Positions 35,495-46,106 of a DNA stretch of 64,000 nucleotides are shown here, piece by piece; within the stretch, counting starts at the first letter, position 1, and each line of letters opens with the position of its first letter. The notes beneath the pieces are model-generated. The model was not told where the DNA came from. It saw nothing but the letters and a program-made list of their open reading frames with translations, and searched no databases. This DNA comes from Klebsormidium nitens. Lineage: Eukaryota; Streptophyta; Klebsormidiophyceae; Klebsormidiales; Klebsormidiaceae. Location: NCBI GenBank assembly GCA_000708835.1, contig DF236977.1, forward strand, positions 248,978 through 312,977, read 5' to 3'. The position numbers and the translations under genes are program-made.

Positions 35495-37477
35495 TCAATT
35501 GACCCAACCCCGGACATCACGATGGCAGTCCAGCTCATCCCTGATATTGATCTGAAAGGTAACGTTTGACGCAACAGTTCCAAGGACTAGTTCAAAGAAT
35601 TCAGGATGCAATTGAGGGGGCCACAAGCAAGGACAAGCAGTGTACACAGCAACAACTATGTCACAGAGCGGCGCATGACACTTCTAAAAGCTCTGGAGCA
35701 GGGAGTTTGCAACGCTCTAAAGAGGTAGCCAGCTCACATCCTGATGCGCAAACCCAAAATCCCTCGCTTTCCGCTTGGGCGGATCCTCCGAGGACACCCG
35801 CTCCCTCCCCCCAAACCGCCCTGGCTCCTGCCAGTGCTTATTGCCCAGTCTCTCATGTTTCCACTCCATCGGCCCTGCTCCCATCACTGGCCCCTCGGCC
35901 CGTGTGCCTCCCCGCAGGCGGTCCCCTTTCTTGTCCCCCACCCGCTCAGCGCCGCCCTGCTGCCCTGCAGCATCACTGTTCTCCCATCTATCCCCCTTTT
36001 CTTTTTCTACAGCCTCCTCCTGACTCTCTCCTCTGCTTCTCGGTGCGCTCGGAGACTCCGCAGTGGCTCCTTCCTTCGGGGCATGCTCGTCCGCCTCCCC
36101 TCCCGACTCCTTTCTTCTTCCCTCGAAAACCTCATCTATATCTTCCTGAGCCTGCCTTGGCCCCTCAGTGGGGTCTGGCGCACCGCCACTCCCAGGAATG
36201 CTCTGGCCATCCTCATGGCCCCCTCCCTCCACTGCCTCCTCCCCACCCCCTTCTGGATCCGCTTCCTGCTCACTACTTGGACTGACCCCTTCCCTGTTCT
36301 CCCTGCCCCGCTCGCCGGCCCCCTCCTTGCCAGAGGGCGCCTCTGCTGAGGCTGTCACTTCAAGTGGCTTTCCCAACGCACGTTCCTCCTTCTCATCAGA
36401 ACGACCCTGGCGTGTGTAATCGCTGTCAGCAGCGTTTTCGGCCCTCCCCCCCCCAGCAGCGTCTTCCGCCTCCCCCCTAGGAGCAATCCTCATCTTGTCT
36501 ACGTTGTCCTCCGCCTCAGGCAGTTTCTCTAGGTCAATCCCGAAGAATGGCCTAAGCCTCCTGGTTTGCAAGCCCCCAGACGGAGCCACCTCTACTCTCT
36601 CCTCCACTAATCTGGCAATTCCTGCTTGCGGAACCAATACCACACTTGGCAGTTCCGGCTCCCCCTGCTGTGCCCCTTGGGGGCACCTGAGCCGCTCATT
36701 CGACCATTCTGGGTGGGCTCTACTCTTCCTACCAGCGCCTGGCGCACCCGGGCGACGGGCACCACCCTGTGGCGGAAGTGCCCTGAGGAGGTGCGCTGCG
36801 GCACCGCCAGGCTCTGCTGCCGCAAGTAGCACAAGAAGAGCGGGGTCCGGCCAAGACCCAGGGGGCGTGCTCTGTAGCAGCTGGCAGGCAATCTGCCACC
36901 CTGGGTGATTGACCACCGCGTCAGGGACCTGGGAAGGGGCCCTTGCAGGGGGGAAGAGTGCGGCGGTCTGAGGTGGGGGCTGGTCCTGGGGGGCTGGAGC
37001 TAGGGGGCCCTGACTGGCAGCCTGGTGCAGTGTAAAGCCAAGCGATTCAGGGTGTGGTGGTGGTGCGCTTGGTCTTGCCTGGCCTGCACTTCTGGGAGCC
37101 CCCAAGTGCAGGCCCTGCACCTGGTTCGCCAGGTGCTGCTCTGTGTAAGCGGCGTGTGCCCTGACAACACCTTCTGGCGTCTGGAGGCTTTCCACATGCC
37201 CTTGTCTTGAAGGCTGCCCCTCCGCTGCTTGCTCAGTGGAGGGGCCCCTAGGGCCGCTCTCCTCCGTGTTGGACCCAGTAGGTGAACTGGGGGCCTGGTC
37301 TTTGCCCAGCTCGGAGTCTGGGCTCTTGCGCCTTCCTGCGGCCTTCTCCGCTTCGCTTTCCAGAGATTCCTTAACGTCATCTTCCTGCAAATCCTGGGAG
37401 CCACGGTCGCATTGCGGCACGCCATGGTCTCCATGAACCGCCGCCGCGGTTTGCCCAGAGCCAGCTTGCGGCTTCAT
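35495..37477 (-). CDS. Disordered acidic/proline-rich protein of unknown function
   Basis: A 580-codon open frame (35738-37477) is joined by a GTGAGC donor to a proposed last exon at 35495-35551 that ends in VRGWVN and TGA, giving 598 aa. Without the splice the frame stops six codons later. The protein is low in complexity: a Ser/Glu/Lys-rich first 130 residues, a Pro/Gln/Ala-rich centre, and a Glu/Gly/Lys-rich second half with runs such as GGGEEAVEGGGHED. A basic KRKARDFGF motif is near the end and could be a nuclear localisation signal. One short ordered island (RRLRPFFGIDLEKLPEAED) stands out. I recognise no domain. Codon use is GC-rich like its neighbours. The ATG at 37477 is a minimum start; an open stretch at 37492-37762 (with FSPTQLVQAFVALRRQEEE) could be an upstream exon. 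Confidence 0.55.
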
Positions 37478-39081
37478 GCAGGCTGCTTACTTGACGTCCG
37501 AGTTGCAGCATGTTTCTATGTCAAGGGTAAGCAAAGTAGTGACGTTGAACGAGCTTTCGTCGAGCCGAGAAAAGCCTGGCCCCTCCGCTTCTTCCTCCTG
37601 CCTGCGCAGGGCTACAAAAGCCTGAACCAGTTGTGTGGGAGAGAACTTCTTTGACAATTCTGTTGAGTGGAAGTCTTGTTCTCGAGCATCCAAACGTGGC
37701 GCAAAGGTGCGAAGCGACGACAGTCCTGACAGGCTCACTGCCAAGCTAGGGGCAAGCCGCAAGCTGCAAGACAGAATCAGAAGATCGGATACTCCACCCC
37801 CACATGTGAGCCGGAGCTGGCCGCCTTGCTACCGTCATGAGTGCATGCACTCATTCTGTCTGTTTTCAGTCGCGTGCTCCGTTTGCGAACGGTCCTGAAT
37901 ATCGTCAGTGGGCGGTGCTGAGCTGGCTGAGTTGCATGGCAACTTCCGCTCTCTTTTGCGACATTGGACGGTGGACGTCTTTGCCATGTGGCGTATTGCA
38001 TGTGGCCGCGTCATATGTCAACTCGAGAACTGCTTCTTGAAAGCTCTAAAGACTTCACGTGATAACTTCAAGACCGTTCGCTCATGATTGGAGATCATTA
38101 ATATCGTTCGAACAGCACTGGAAATGACGCCACGCATGATTGAGCGGGCTTGCCCGAGCTCCACGTAGCAAGTTATAGGTTTGTACTCGATCGACTTTCA
38201 AGACCGCGAATCGATTTTGATCGATCTGAGCGCCGATCGGCATTCGACTTGGGCAGGCCCGAGCTGACAGCTAGACTCGCAGCCTGAGGGCCTAGCTGAG
38301 CAGCATGAGCCGCCCCTAAGACACCTATGGCTTCAGCAGGGCTCGTCAATGGCGGCCGTCGGGTAGGGGTCAACGGGTATCTTGTGACTCTGGTCCGATG
38401 CACCAACTACCTACCAGCTGCTCGTGGTAGTAGGCGTGTGTAGAAGCGACATGAGCATCAAACCGATTAAGTATGAAAAGCATAAGAACGTAGCATGTGA
38501 CATGCGAAGGTTGAAGAGAATTACCATCATTGAGTAGCATTATAGATCGCTTTGAATCAATTCAAGTGTCAACAAGAGAGCAAGAGGGGCGGCACATAAT
38601 CTGAGAGCTCAACCAGAGGAAACGAGTTGTAGATTGTTAGCCTTAAATTAGCTCGCAATGCCAAGAAGAGCTCCACCAGTGACGAGGGGGCCCGAGCAGG
38701 GTGTTACTTCGAATCAGAAATTTGCTCACTAGTTTACAATATATCACCCCTTTTGCCGGTGCATCAGATCTTGAAGGTGGGCTCAGATGTATTACTTGAT
38801 TGACAAATCAGAGATGCATACGTGAACCCAGTTCTGTTAATTGGAACTATAGTATGCGTTCTTTTGCAGTGTAAAAGAACGCAAGGTTTTCGTTCGTGCG
38901 TTGATGCACATCCCATATGCATTAAGCCGGTATTAACACAAGAAGTGCGGGTACAAAAAATGGACAACAACGCCATGTACGGAGCGAAGTGGTGCAGCAT
39001 CCAACGCGTTCTTTGGGATCGAACCGCAAAAGAAAAGTTGCAATAAGCAAAAGTTTGACGCAAAACATCTGGATTTCGGCG
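37478..39081. other. Spacer with a possible upstream exon
   Basis: The minus-strand stretch 37492-37762 reads as plausible protein without a Met start and ends near a splice-like GTAAGC. It may be a 5' exon of the disordered-protein gene, but I could not find a phase-matched partner. The rest, 37763-39081, is AT-rich with no supported feature. It contains CCTACCA/TGGTAGTAGG inverted arms near 38408-38438. Confidence 0.4.
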
Positions 39082-42000
39082 TCACGCCGAAACACGAAGT
39101 TTATGCAGAAGTTGTTGCAGATGCTCGTCCTCCGGGTTGACAAGGAGCAAAGCAGCATAATCCGCAGCTGCTGCTTCCGGCTTTCCAATGAGCACCAAGC
39201 TGTCTGCTCTTTGGCGGCAAGCTTTTGTGCACGAAGAATCAAGCTCGAGCGCCATGGTGCACGCCTGGACAGCTGGTTCATGCCTGCAAGCCGGATAGGA
39301 AAGTTAGGGGGAGGGAGTTCACGGACGAGTTTTTAACCGATACGCGCAGGACCTCAGGTTCCAACATGAAACCCATGAATGCACAAGGTTGCAAAATGTG
39401 TTGGTTGCTGCTTCTTCGGGTACATTCGCTAGATAAGATTGAAAAGATTGTATCCAATAGAGGCAGTCAATTTCTAAGATCCTAAGTGGCCTCGAAGAGC
39501 AAAAGAGTCTCTTGTAACATTGCATGCGAGACTGCGGCTGCACAGTCCTTTTAATATCGATGCACAATCCTTTTAACATCGACAGGCTGTGGTAGCGGCC
39601 CACCTTCCGAGTGCTGCAAGCGCCATGCCCTTGTTGCAGTGCAGAGTCGCACACTCGTTAAGCACTCTGAGCCCGCTCTCATACGCTCGCAACGCCCCAG
39701 CAAAGTTGCGCTTCCGGTACAGCTCGTTTCCCCGCGCGCGGTGGCGGGCCCCCAGCTTCAGCCGCGCTAGCTCCTCGACAATGCCATCCACCTCTGGCAG
39801 CTCGGTACGCCCCGCATCCCCAGCGGCTTGGCCTGTTCCCACACACTCTGCGGCCTGCTCGAGGCTCACCTCTGCCGCGTCGAGCTCACCCAAGACCACC
39901 TGGGCGCGGGCCTGCAGCAAGCAGACAAAGAGAGGACCAGCTCACAATCCGTCGGGCAACTTCTCCAAAGGTTGTCGTATAGAAACCAAGTAGAGTGCAA
40001 GGTCTGGCAGATAAGTAGGACCAGAATTCGACGACTGCAACTGCCCGAACTTTGAGAAAATGACAACCGAGTTCAACGTGCTCAATATCCTGTCAATGGA
40101 AGTCTGATCGTTTTCGTCTTGTTGTTCTCAGGATTTGGCTACTGGAGTGTGTTTCACACTCGTCCATGGAAGCATCCCTAGTAGCTGCCAGGCCTGTAGT
40201 GACATACAAAGGCTTTTAGGTCAACAAAAAGCTCCTCCATATGCAAAGTGGCAGCTCCAGGAAGAAATTCGGAAAACCGACAGTTTGCTAACTCTTCTCA
40301 CTCTTCGAAGCAACGCGTCAGCCTGGCAAGAGCCCGACCGACTCAGTAGCTCGACTGGTGGCCCCGCGCCTCCGGGCCCCCGTTCCACTTGCTGTACCGA
40401 CTCCCGCTCACCGCTAGAGGCCCTCCCTGGCTGTGGTAGTCTGCCGTTTGTTGATGACTCTGCCTGCTCGGCCCGAGTTGTGCTCGTTGATCGGACGTCC
40501 TCCTGATCAGACTGAACTTGAGCGCTCCCAAGTCCCTCCCGCTGCTGAGCCTCTACAGGCTCTGCCGTACTGTCACCTCTTTGATCTACCTCTGGCTCTT
40601 CCCCTCTCCCTTCCGTTGATCCCGGGCCTGTTGCTACAGTCACACCCTTGTGCTGACCGGCCTTCTGCCTCTTCTGCGCCTCTGCAGCCAACGTCAACAG
40701 ATCCGGGAAAAGGTTGCGCAGCACGGGCCGTTCCTGGATGTACTGCAGAGACGAGGCAGCGATCTGGTGCTTTTCGACCTCCTGCACAATAAAACACGCA
40801 TAACCAAGCTGGTCAGGTAATCAAGGGTGAGGCTTCAGAGCATTTGTGAACATGTGGGGAATCCCATCGACCAGACTAAGGACTGTGGTGCGAGAAAGCA
40901 CCATAACATCGCAACATCGTGTTTGCCCTGCTGTGCTCACAGTGATATTACACTTTTGCTTCTTGTTGCTTGGAGGGCGAGTCTTACTGAGGTCTCAATG
41001 GAGCCCGTCGTCGCAGTGTCCTCCAACATAAAAGACAGCAGCCCGGTGCAAACTGTGCTCACGGACCACATTGGGTTCCACAGCTCTGCACAAAGACATG
41101 GGGGTTTGGCACCTTGCGCATGGACGAAGCGTAGGATGTGTTGGGGACGATGTGGGGCAAAGCAAAGAGAGCAAGTACCAGTGGATTTTGACTTTCAAAA
41201 GCAGCTCTTCTTGGAAGAGTAGGTTTGAAAGTGAGTAGGCATAAGGCCCCCGAATTTCGATAGCAAGACTTTTCAGTCCAAGTGCCTTAATAGCATGACG
41301 GCAGTGGGGCTGCAAATCACCTGGGTGGAAGTCAGACATGGAGAGGCAGAGACGTGTGCTGGTCTTGAACCTGCCCGTGGGGGTCACCACCGAGATGGCA
41401 GGTGGGGCAAACGGGTAGTCAGGCTCAAAGCGTAACTTTCCAATGTACCTGTGCAGACAAGCATGGAAAAGTTCCGACACTGTTTTTGGATGCTGAAGCC
41501 ACCTTAGACTGCAATCAGGATTTGAAGGGGGCGCAGCTCCTGATGTTGATTCTGGACTCTGATTTGCTTGAGCAGCCCCCAATGGCCTCTGAGAGAGGAG
41601 ATGAGATTGAGGTATGTGCTTCTTACCAGCCTCCGTCGTATGGGGTTTGCGGTGGCCCTTCGACAAGGAAGTGCCATGTCAGCATGTCGCTCTCATTTAC
41701 CGCAATCTGAAGAATCAAGAGAGCACAAAAGAAGTAAGAACACAGGCCCTGATCACAAACACACAACAAAGCAGAAGCTGATGGCTTGCCACAATCAAAC
41801 TTCATTTCATTGTTGCTCTGATCTTGCTGAGATCAGCTCGACCTACCAAACTCCATCAGAAAGTGCAGTACAGATTCGATGAGTCAAATCAGCAATCAAA
41901 AAGAGGACTGCACCCGCACCGCTGGAATGTATGGCGGCGGCTCCTTCATAAATGCAGTCATCTCCTTCTTCAGGCGCACTAAACAGCCCTTTCTGGCCAT
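39082..42000 (-). CDS. UBE2J2/UBC6-type ubiquitin-conjugating enzyme with C-terminal TPR domain
   Basis: Seven exons join in phase: 41914-42000, 41627-41706, 41321-41448, 40988-41085, 40302-40781, 39604-39911 and 39082-39283, giving 460 aa. The N-terminal half is an E2 of the UBC6/UBE2J2 class: MARKGCLVRLKKEM, KEPPPYI, WHFLVEGPPQTPYDGG, then the active-site block STRLCLSMSDFHP with Cys90, ELWNPMWSVST, and GLLSFMLEDTATTGSIETS. These enzymes act in ER-associated degradation and normally end in a membrane anchor. No hydrophobic anchor is seen here. After a Glu/Ser/Gly-rich linker (about 160-280) comes a TPR domain to residue 455, including NELYRKRNFAGALRAYESGL, CNKGMALAALGRHEPAVQAC and GKPEAAAADYAALLLVNP. 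The join at 40302/39911 creates a continuous TPR helix and the TPR exon has no Met start, so one gene is favoured over two. The first donor could also be at 41920. Confidence 0.83.
39540..39583. repeat. Two-copy 22-bp tandem repeat in an intron
   Basis: Copies at 39540-39561 and 39562-39583 share the core CCTTTTAA(T/C)ATCGA. They lie in the last intron of the E2-TPR gene, about 20 bp downstream of its donor in the transcript. No function is evident. Confidence 0.8.
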
Positions 42001-43055
42001 TTTGAACTGTTGTTTTAGAACGCTAGCTTCGAGTCAGATCAGTGATGCCAATCTGGGGGTCTGGCTCCGCTTTCTGCCCCTTCAATCGAGCCTTTACTGT
42101 CAGTTTGCTGGAAGTGGAACTTGGAAGATTGAAAGACGTTCTTTGTCTGAACATCTTCTCGGTAACCCGAACGACTTTATGTAACCCAAAGTCGCCCGGA
42201 GGCTGACTGAGAACTAGGGACAACAAACCGGTTGAAAAATTCGTCGAACAGGGTTCCAGCCATTTGGGCTGCACCAGCATTCGGTACTAAATGCTTGGCG
42301 CGGTCACCCCGAAGCTGTCTTTTGTCATCACCCGCAGTGAGGCTAGCAGTAAAGGCGCCGGCATCGGCCGGTGTCGCGCGAATTTAATTCAAGATCGAAT
42401 GTCGCGCGCGGCCGCGTCGGCGGCGAACAACTAGCCGTGCGAGGAAAAAACAGAAGGCAGCTGGGGGCCTGACGAACGACCGTAACGCTAGTGCAGGCCC
42501 AAGAAGAGCTGGATGGAGGGCTACGACGCGAGTCCGATAGAGCAGGGAGTATGGGAAGCCGAAGGCGACTGGGCTGAGGCGAGCAGGTAAGTTGAAAGAA
42601 TTTTGAAGTATACAAGGGTGGGCCAGGGTGGGAAGCGCAAAATTCTTCCTAAGCGGGCGCCATGGCGCCCTTCGAAAGCTCTTCCGAAAATGCACAGGAC
42701 CACTGCGGGGTCTCATGCATTTTTGTGCCGAAAGTTCGGTAGTTCGCAACCGTCCGATTCGAGGTATCGTAATCGGACCAATCAAAAAGTTGTCCACTAT
42801 CTCGGTGACTGAGGCCTGCGAAGACCTGCTCAAGAGTCTGCTGTTCTCAGAGGACCTCGACCTACGGCTAACCCAAATCCTTCCAGCACTTGTTCCTGTT
42901 CCCCTCTCACAAGCCAGGTTGAAAATGCCCATCGACGGCATTGCATCGCCATTGGCCCACTGGCATTGAGGGCATCAATTGGCATTCGACCATTGTGAGT
43001 GCTCCAATTTCAAAGGAAGCAACCATGCTTCGTTATTGCATCGACTCTTTGTGAG
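42001..43055. promoter_or_regulatory. Divergent 5' spacer between E2-TPR (-) and DUF3228 (+)
   Basis: The start codons of the two genes diverge across 1.05 kb, which must contain both promoters. It holds a GC-rich island near 42360-42440 and a perfect 16-bp palindrome at 42655-42670. Overlapping open frames on both strands (42384-42969) have no domain and look like by-products of local GC content. Confidence 0.5.
42655..42670. repeat. Perfect 16-bp palindrome
   Basis: GGGCGCCATGGCGCCC equals its own reverse complement. It sits near the middle of the divergent spacer, so a dimeric regulator site is conceivable but unproven. Confidence 0.9.
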
Positions 43056-45346
43056 ATGTCGGTCTCCGCAACGGCAGTGCGCCCATTCTTGTCCAGCACC
43101 CCCGATTGTCAAGTCAGCGCCTGCCGTCGCTGGGGATCCTTCATCGGCACCGTAATCTGTAAAACCCGCTGGAATCCACCACTTCCTTTACTGACTAGCT
43201 ACATTCAATCGGGGCTGAACTTTCGGAGTGCTGCACCGCGAGCTGGTCCATTGACACAGCATCATCCGTGGGCCTGCAAAGTCCCATGCCAGCAGAGCAG
43301 GTTTATATGCAGCATGGCCCTTGGAGAAAAGTCTGATGGAAGTGGTGGTGCAGACGTCAGCACGAGCGCCCCCCATGGGGACACATTCTTTCTGGACGAC
43401 TTTGCCCAGAGGCAATGGGATGATCCAGATTACAGTGGCACACGCATGAGGTAAGGCCCAGACACCGACTAGGTCAAATTTTGGTGGTGGTACACAGTGC
43501 GCGCAAGCCCGCGCAAGCGAGCAGAACATGCAATGGTATGGCTGAAAATCAATCTGCAGCAAAGACATAGCTAAAAGTCCTTGACTTCCTTCTGTCAACT
43601 TTATTGCTGATGTCTACTGGAAACAATGCCTTGAGTGCGTTAGTTCAATGCTCCATGTGCTACGTCCATCCTTTCTCTTGCGATTCTGACGCCCTCATTG
43701 CATACTTATCTGAGCAGATGCTGTGAAGATCTAAACGCCATTGGCTGGCTCATTGCAGTTCCAACAAAGCGGACTTTGTGCGCACGGTTGAAGAAGTATA
43801 CGAGGACGGGGCCAAGCTGGTTGATGGCTATGCAGGTGAGCCCAGCAGGCACAGCAGGGGAGAGTCTGCACAACCAGCACTCATGTGGTCAGGAAATGCC
43901 ATTTGGCCCTCCGAGAGAACTCTGGGTTAAGCGCACTGACAGTCTCTTTGATCGGCAGAACTGCTGATTTTGCGCCCTCAGGCTTCTCAAACACATACCT
44001 CTCGTTCCAGATTTCTGCAAGCACCTCTTCATTCCAAATTTTGTTGGGGCACATGCCGGGCACCTCCACATTGACAGGACCAACGAAGGCCTGCTTAGGT
44101 CGGGCTACAAAGCCCGGTCAGCCTCTGAGTTGCCTGTGAGTCTACCCAGATTCGCAGCACCATGCGAAATTTTTATGTCATCTTCTTCCTCACTTTCATT
44201 CCTCGGTAGGTCTCTGTGCCCATTTGAAAGATTTTTACTCACCATCCGATTCCGGAAATGCACAGTTGCAGTGACAGGGTGATCAGCCCCTCGTTCCTTT
44301 GACCTACTGTTCTGCCTTGTGTCCATGACCAGGTCCTCTCCAGATGGTTCCCATCTGACCAGGTGAAAGGGCATGAGACAAAGGTGAGCCCAGACCCCTT
44401 CATGTACTATCGGACCACATATCCCAGAGGTCCAAGCAACCTGCTTCTGGGGCGCTTTGTTTAGAACAGTATCTGCAACAGATTCTCGAACGGTTTCCTG
44501 TTTCCAGCAACCACAGCTTTGCCCTACTGCACTTGACTTTTTTTTTCCCTTTGTTCCTTCAGATGCTCGACATTATTCTCTACTCGCGCAGCCAGCTGCT
44601 GCTCGAGCAGAAGGCCACCGCCGCTAGGAAGGGCCTCAAAGAGAAGGACCTGCCCCCGCTGCCAGATGCTCCCTGGGGAATCATCTCCATCAAGGTCAGC
44701 CACCCATGCGACTGAATGAAAGCGGGGACAGTACGAAAACTGTAGCCATACGCTAAATTGCGTGACTTGCATCCGTGTACCTTCACAGTCATCTCCTCCT
44801 TCTAAGTGAAGGCTCCGCAGTGGGTCCCACTATTATCAATCAGCAGGTTTCCGTTTCGATCTTAGACATGCTTGGCTTTTGCTCTTAGGCTTCGATTGGC
44901 TGAAGGGCAACTTACGAGGCAACTTACGAGCAATTACAATACTTGTTCCGCACACTCTCAGTTTGTCAACCCTAGTAGGATTTAATTGGCTCCGATAGGG
45001 GCCTGGGAAGCACACTTATAAGGTCGGTATCGATCATCAATGTGGCGCCTTGGTTGACTCAGTCTAAGGAGATCTCTCAATGCACATGACTTGCAGTAAG
45101 ACGCTTACTCCATACACTGCATAACTTTGGGCACTGAACCTAATATGTGAGAAAGGTTGTGTTGATCGAACATGTCCGGCTCTCTACACGCAGGCTCAGG
45201 ACGAAGACTTCGAGCTGCCCATGTCGCCCATCACAATCATGCGCAACGCGCTGGGGGCTGAAGAGGGGGGCAGCGGCGTACCGTTGGATCGTGAGGCTTA
45301 CCTTGCATCGGTCAAGTACTGGGATCAGCATGCGATGATTCAATAA
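43056..45346 (+). CDS. DUF3228 family protein, probably plastid-targeted
   Basis: Six exons join in phase: 43056-43450, 43759-43835, 44011-44135, 44333-44383, 44563-44694 and 45194-45346, giving 310 aa. The conserved core runs from FFLDDFAQRQWDDPDYSGTR through KLVDGYADFCKHLFIPNFVG, LLRSGYKARSASELP, RWFPSDQV, APWGIISIKAQDEDFELPM, TIMRNALGAEEGGSGVPLDR to the C-terminal KYWDQHAMIQ. I recognise this as the plant and algal DUF3228 family from memory. Its biochemical function is not known to me. The roughly 86 residues before MALGEK lack acids and are rich in Ser, Arg, Pro and Thr, like a chloroplast transit peptide. The alternative start at 43314 would drop this extension. The last intron has a GTCAGC donor. 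Confidence 0.88.
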
Positions 45347-46106
45347 TGGTATGCAAAGACGACAGATCCGACATGATCTACATCTGACATTTTAGACTGG
45401 ATTTGACGCTTCAAGACTTAACTGCACCGGGTGGATGTGTGAATCACGGAAAGCATCCACATCAAGCCTAGAGTAATTTGCATGTGTTCCAATTACGAGC
45501 AGACGGATTGATGGACCATTGTCATTCCGGGGGCCATTGTGGGTTGAGAATCAAGTGCATAGTTTGCAATTTGCAACGCTCTGGCCCAGTCATCAATCAT
45601 GATTGACCTAGCTCGTGACATGGGTCGGATTATCTGAGGCCGAGTGTTATATCAAAGAAATAAGCATATGTACGATAAGAGTCAGTGCATGTATGTACAC
45701 CGTGTACGTACCCTACAACATGCCGCCGCGTGGGTGTGCACGTAATCTAAGCCTGCTTGCAAACGATCAGGCTGTAAAACGGACTGCACATGCATGACAC
45801 CTCGAGATTTTGGATGGCGCCTGCCCATACAATGGTATACTGCCGCAAATGTAACAATTAGGCGCGACTGCATCAGGGTGCCATGGCAGGTATAGCATGA
45901 TGCTTTAATTTGGCGCAGTGCGAGGGTCTGCATGTATCTAGGTCCAGGCCACCAGCAGGTGCAGCCCATCATCATACGACAAAAGCGTGCCATTTATGAA
46001 AGCGCCACATGCTTGTATGTAGAACTTGCCCTGATGAAAACCACCCTGCATGCTCAGCCAAACAGCAGAACTGCATAGATCGCTTTGCAGCACGTTTTTG
46101 GTCGTG
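45347..46106. other. Convergent 3' spacer
   Basis: The DUF3228 gene and the lumen-protein gene end toward each other across 760 bp. If the GTAAGA donor at about 46204 is used, a final exon of the lumen-protein gene could lie within the right part of this stretch (near 46050). Nothing else is supported. Confidence 0.45.

Noticed and set aside
42384-42969. Overlapping frames on both strands in the E2-TPR/DUF3228 spacer
   Set aside because: They mirror each other, reflect local GC richness and show no domain or phase-matched splicing to the flanking genes.
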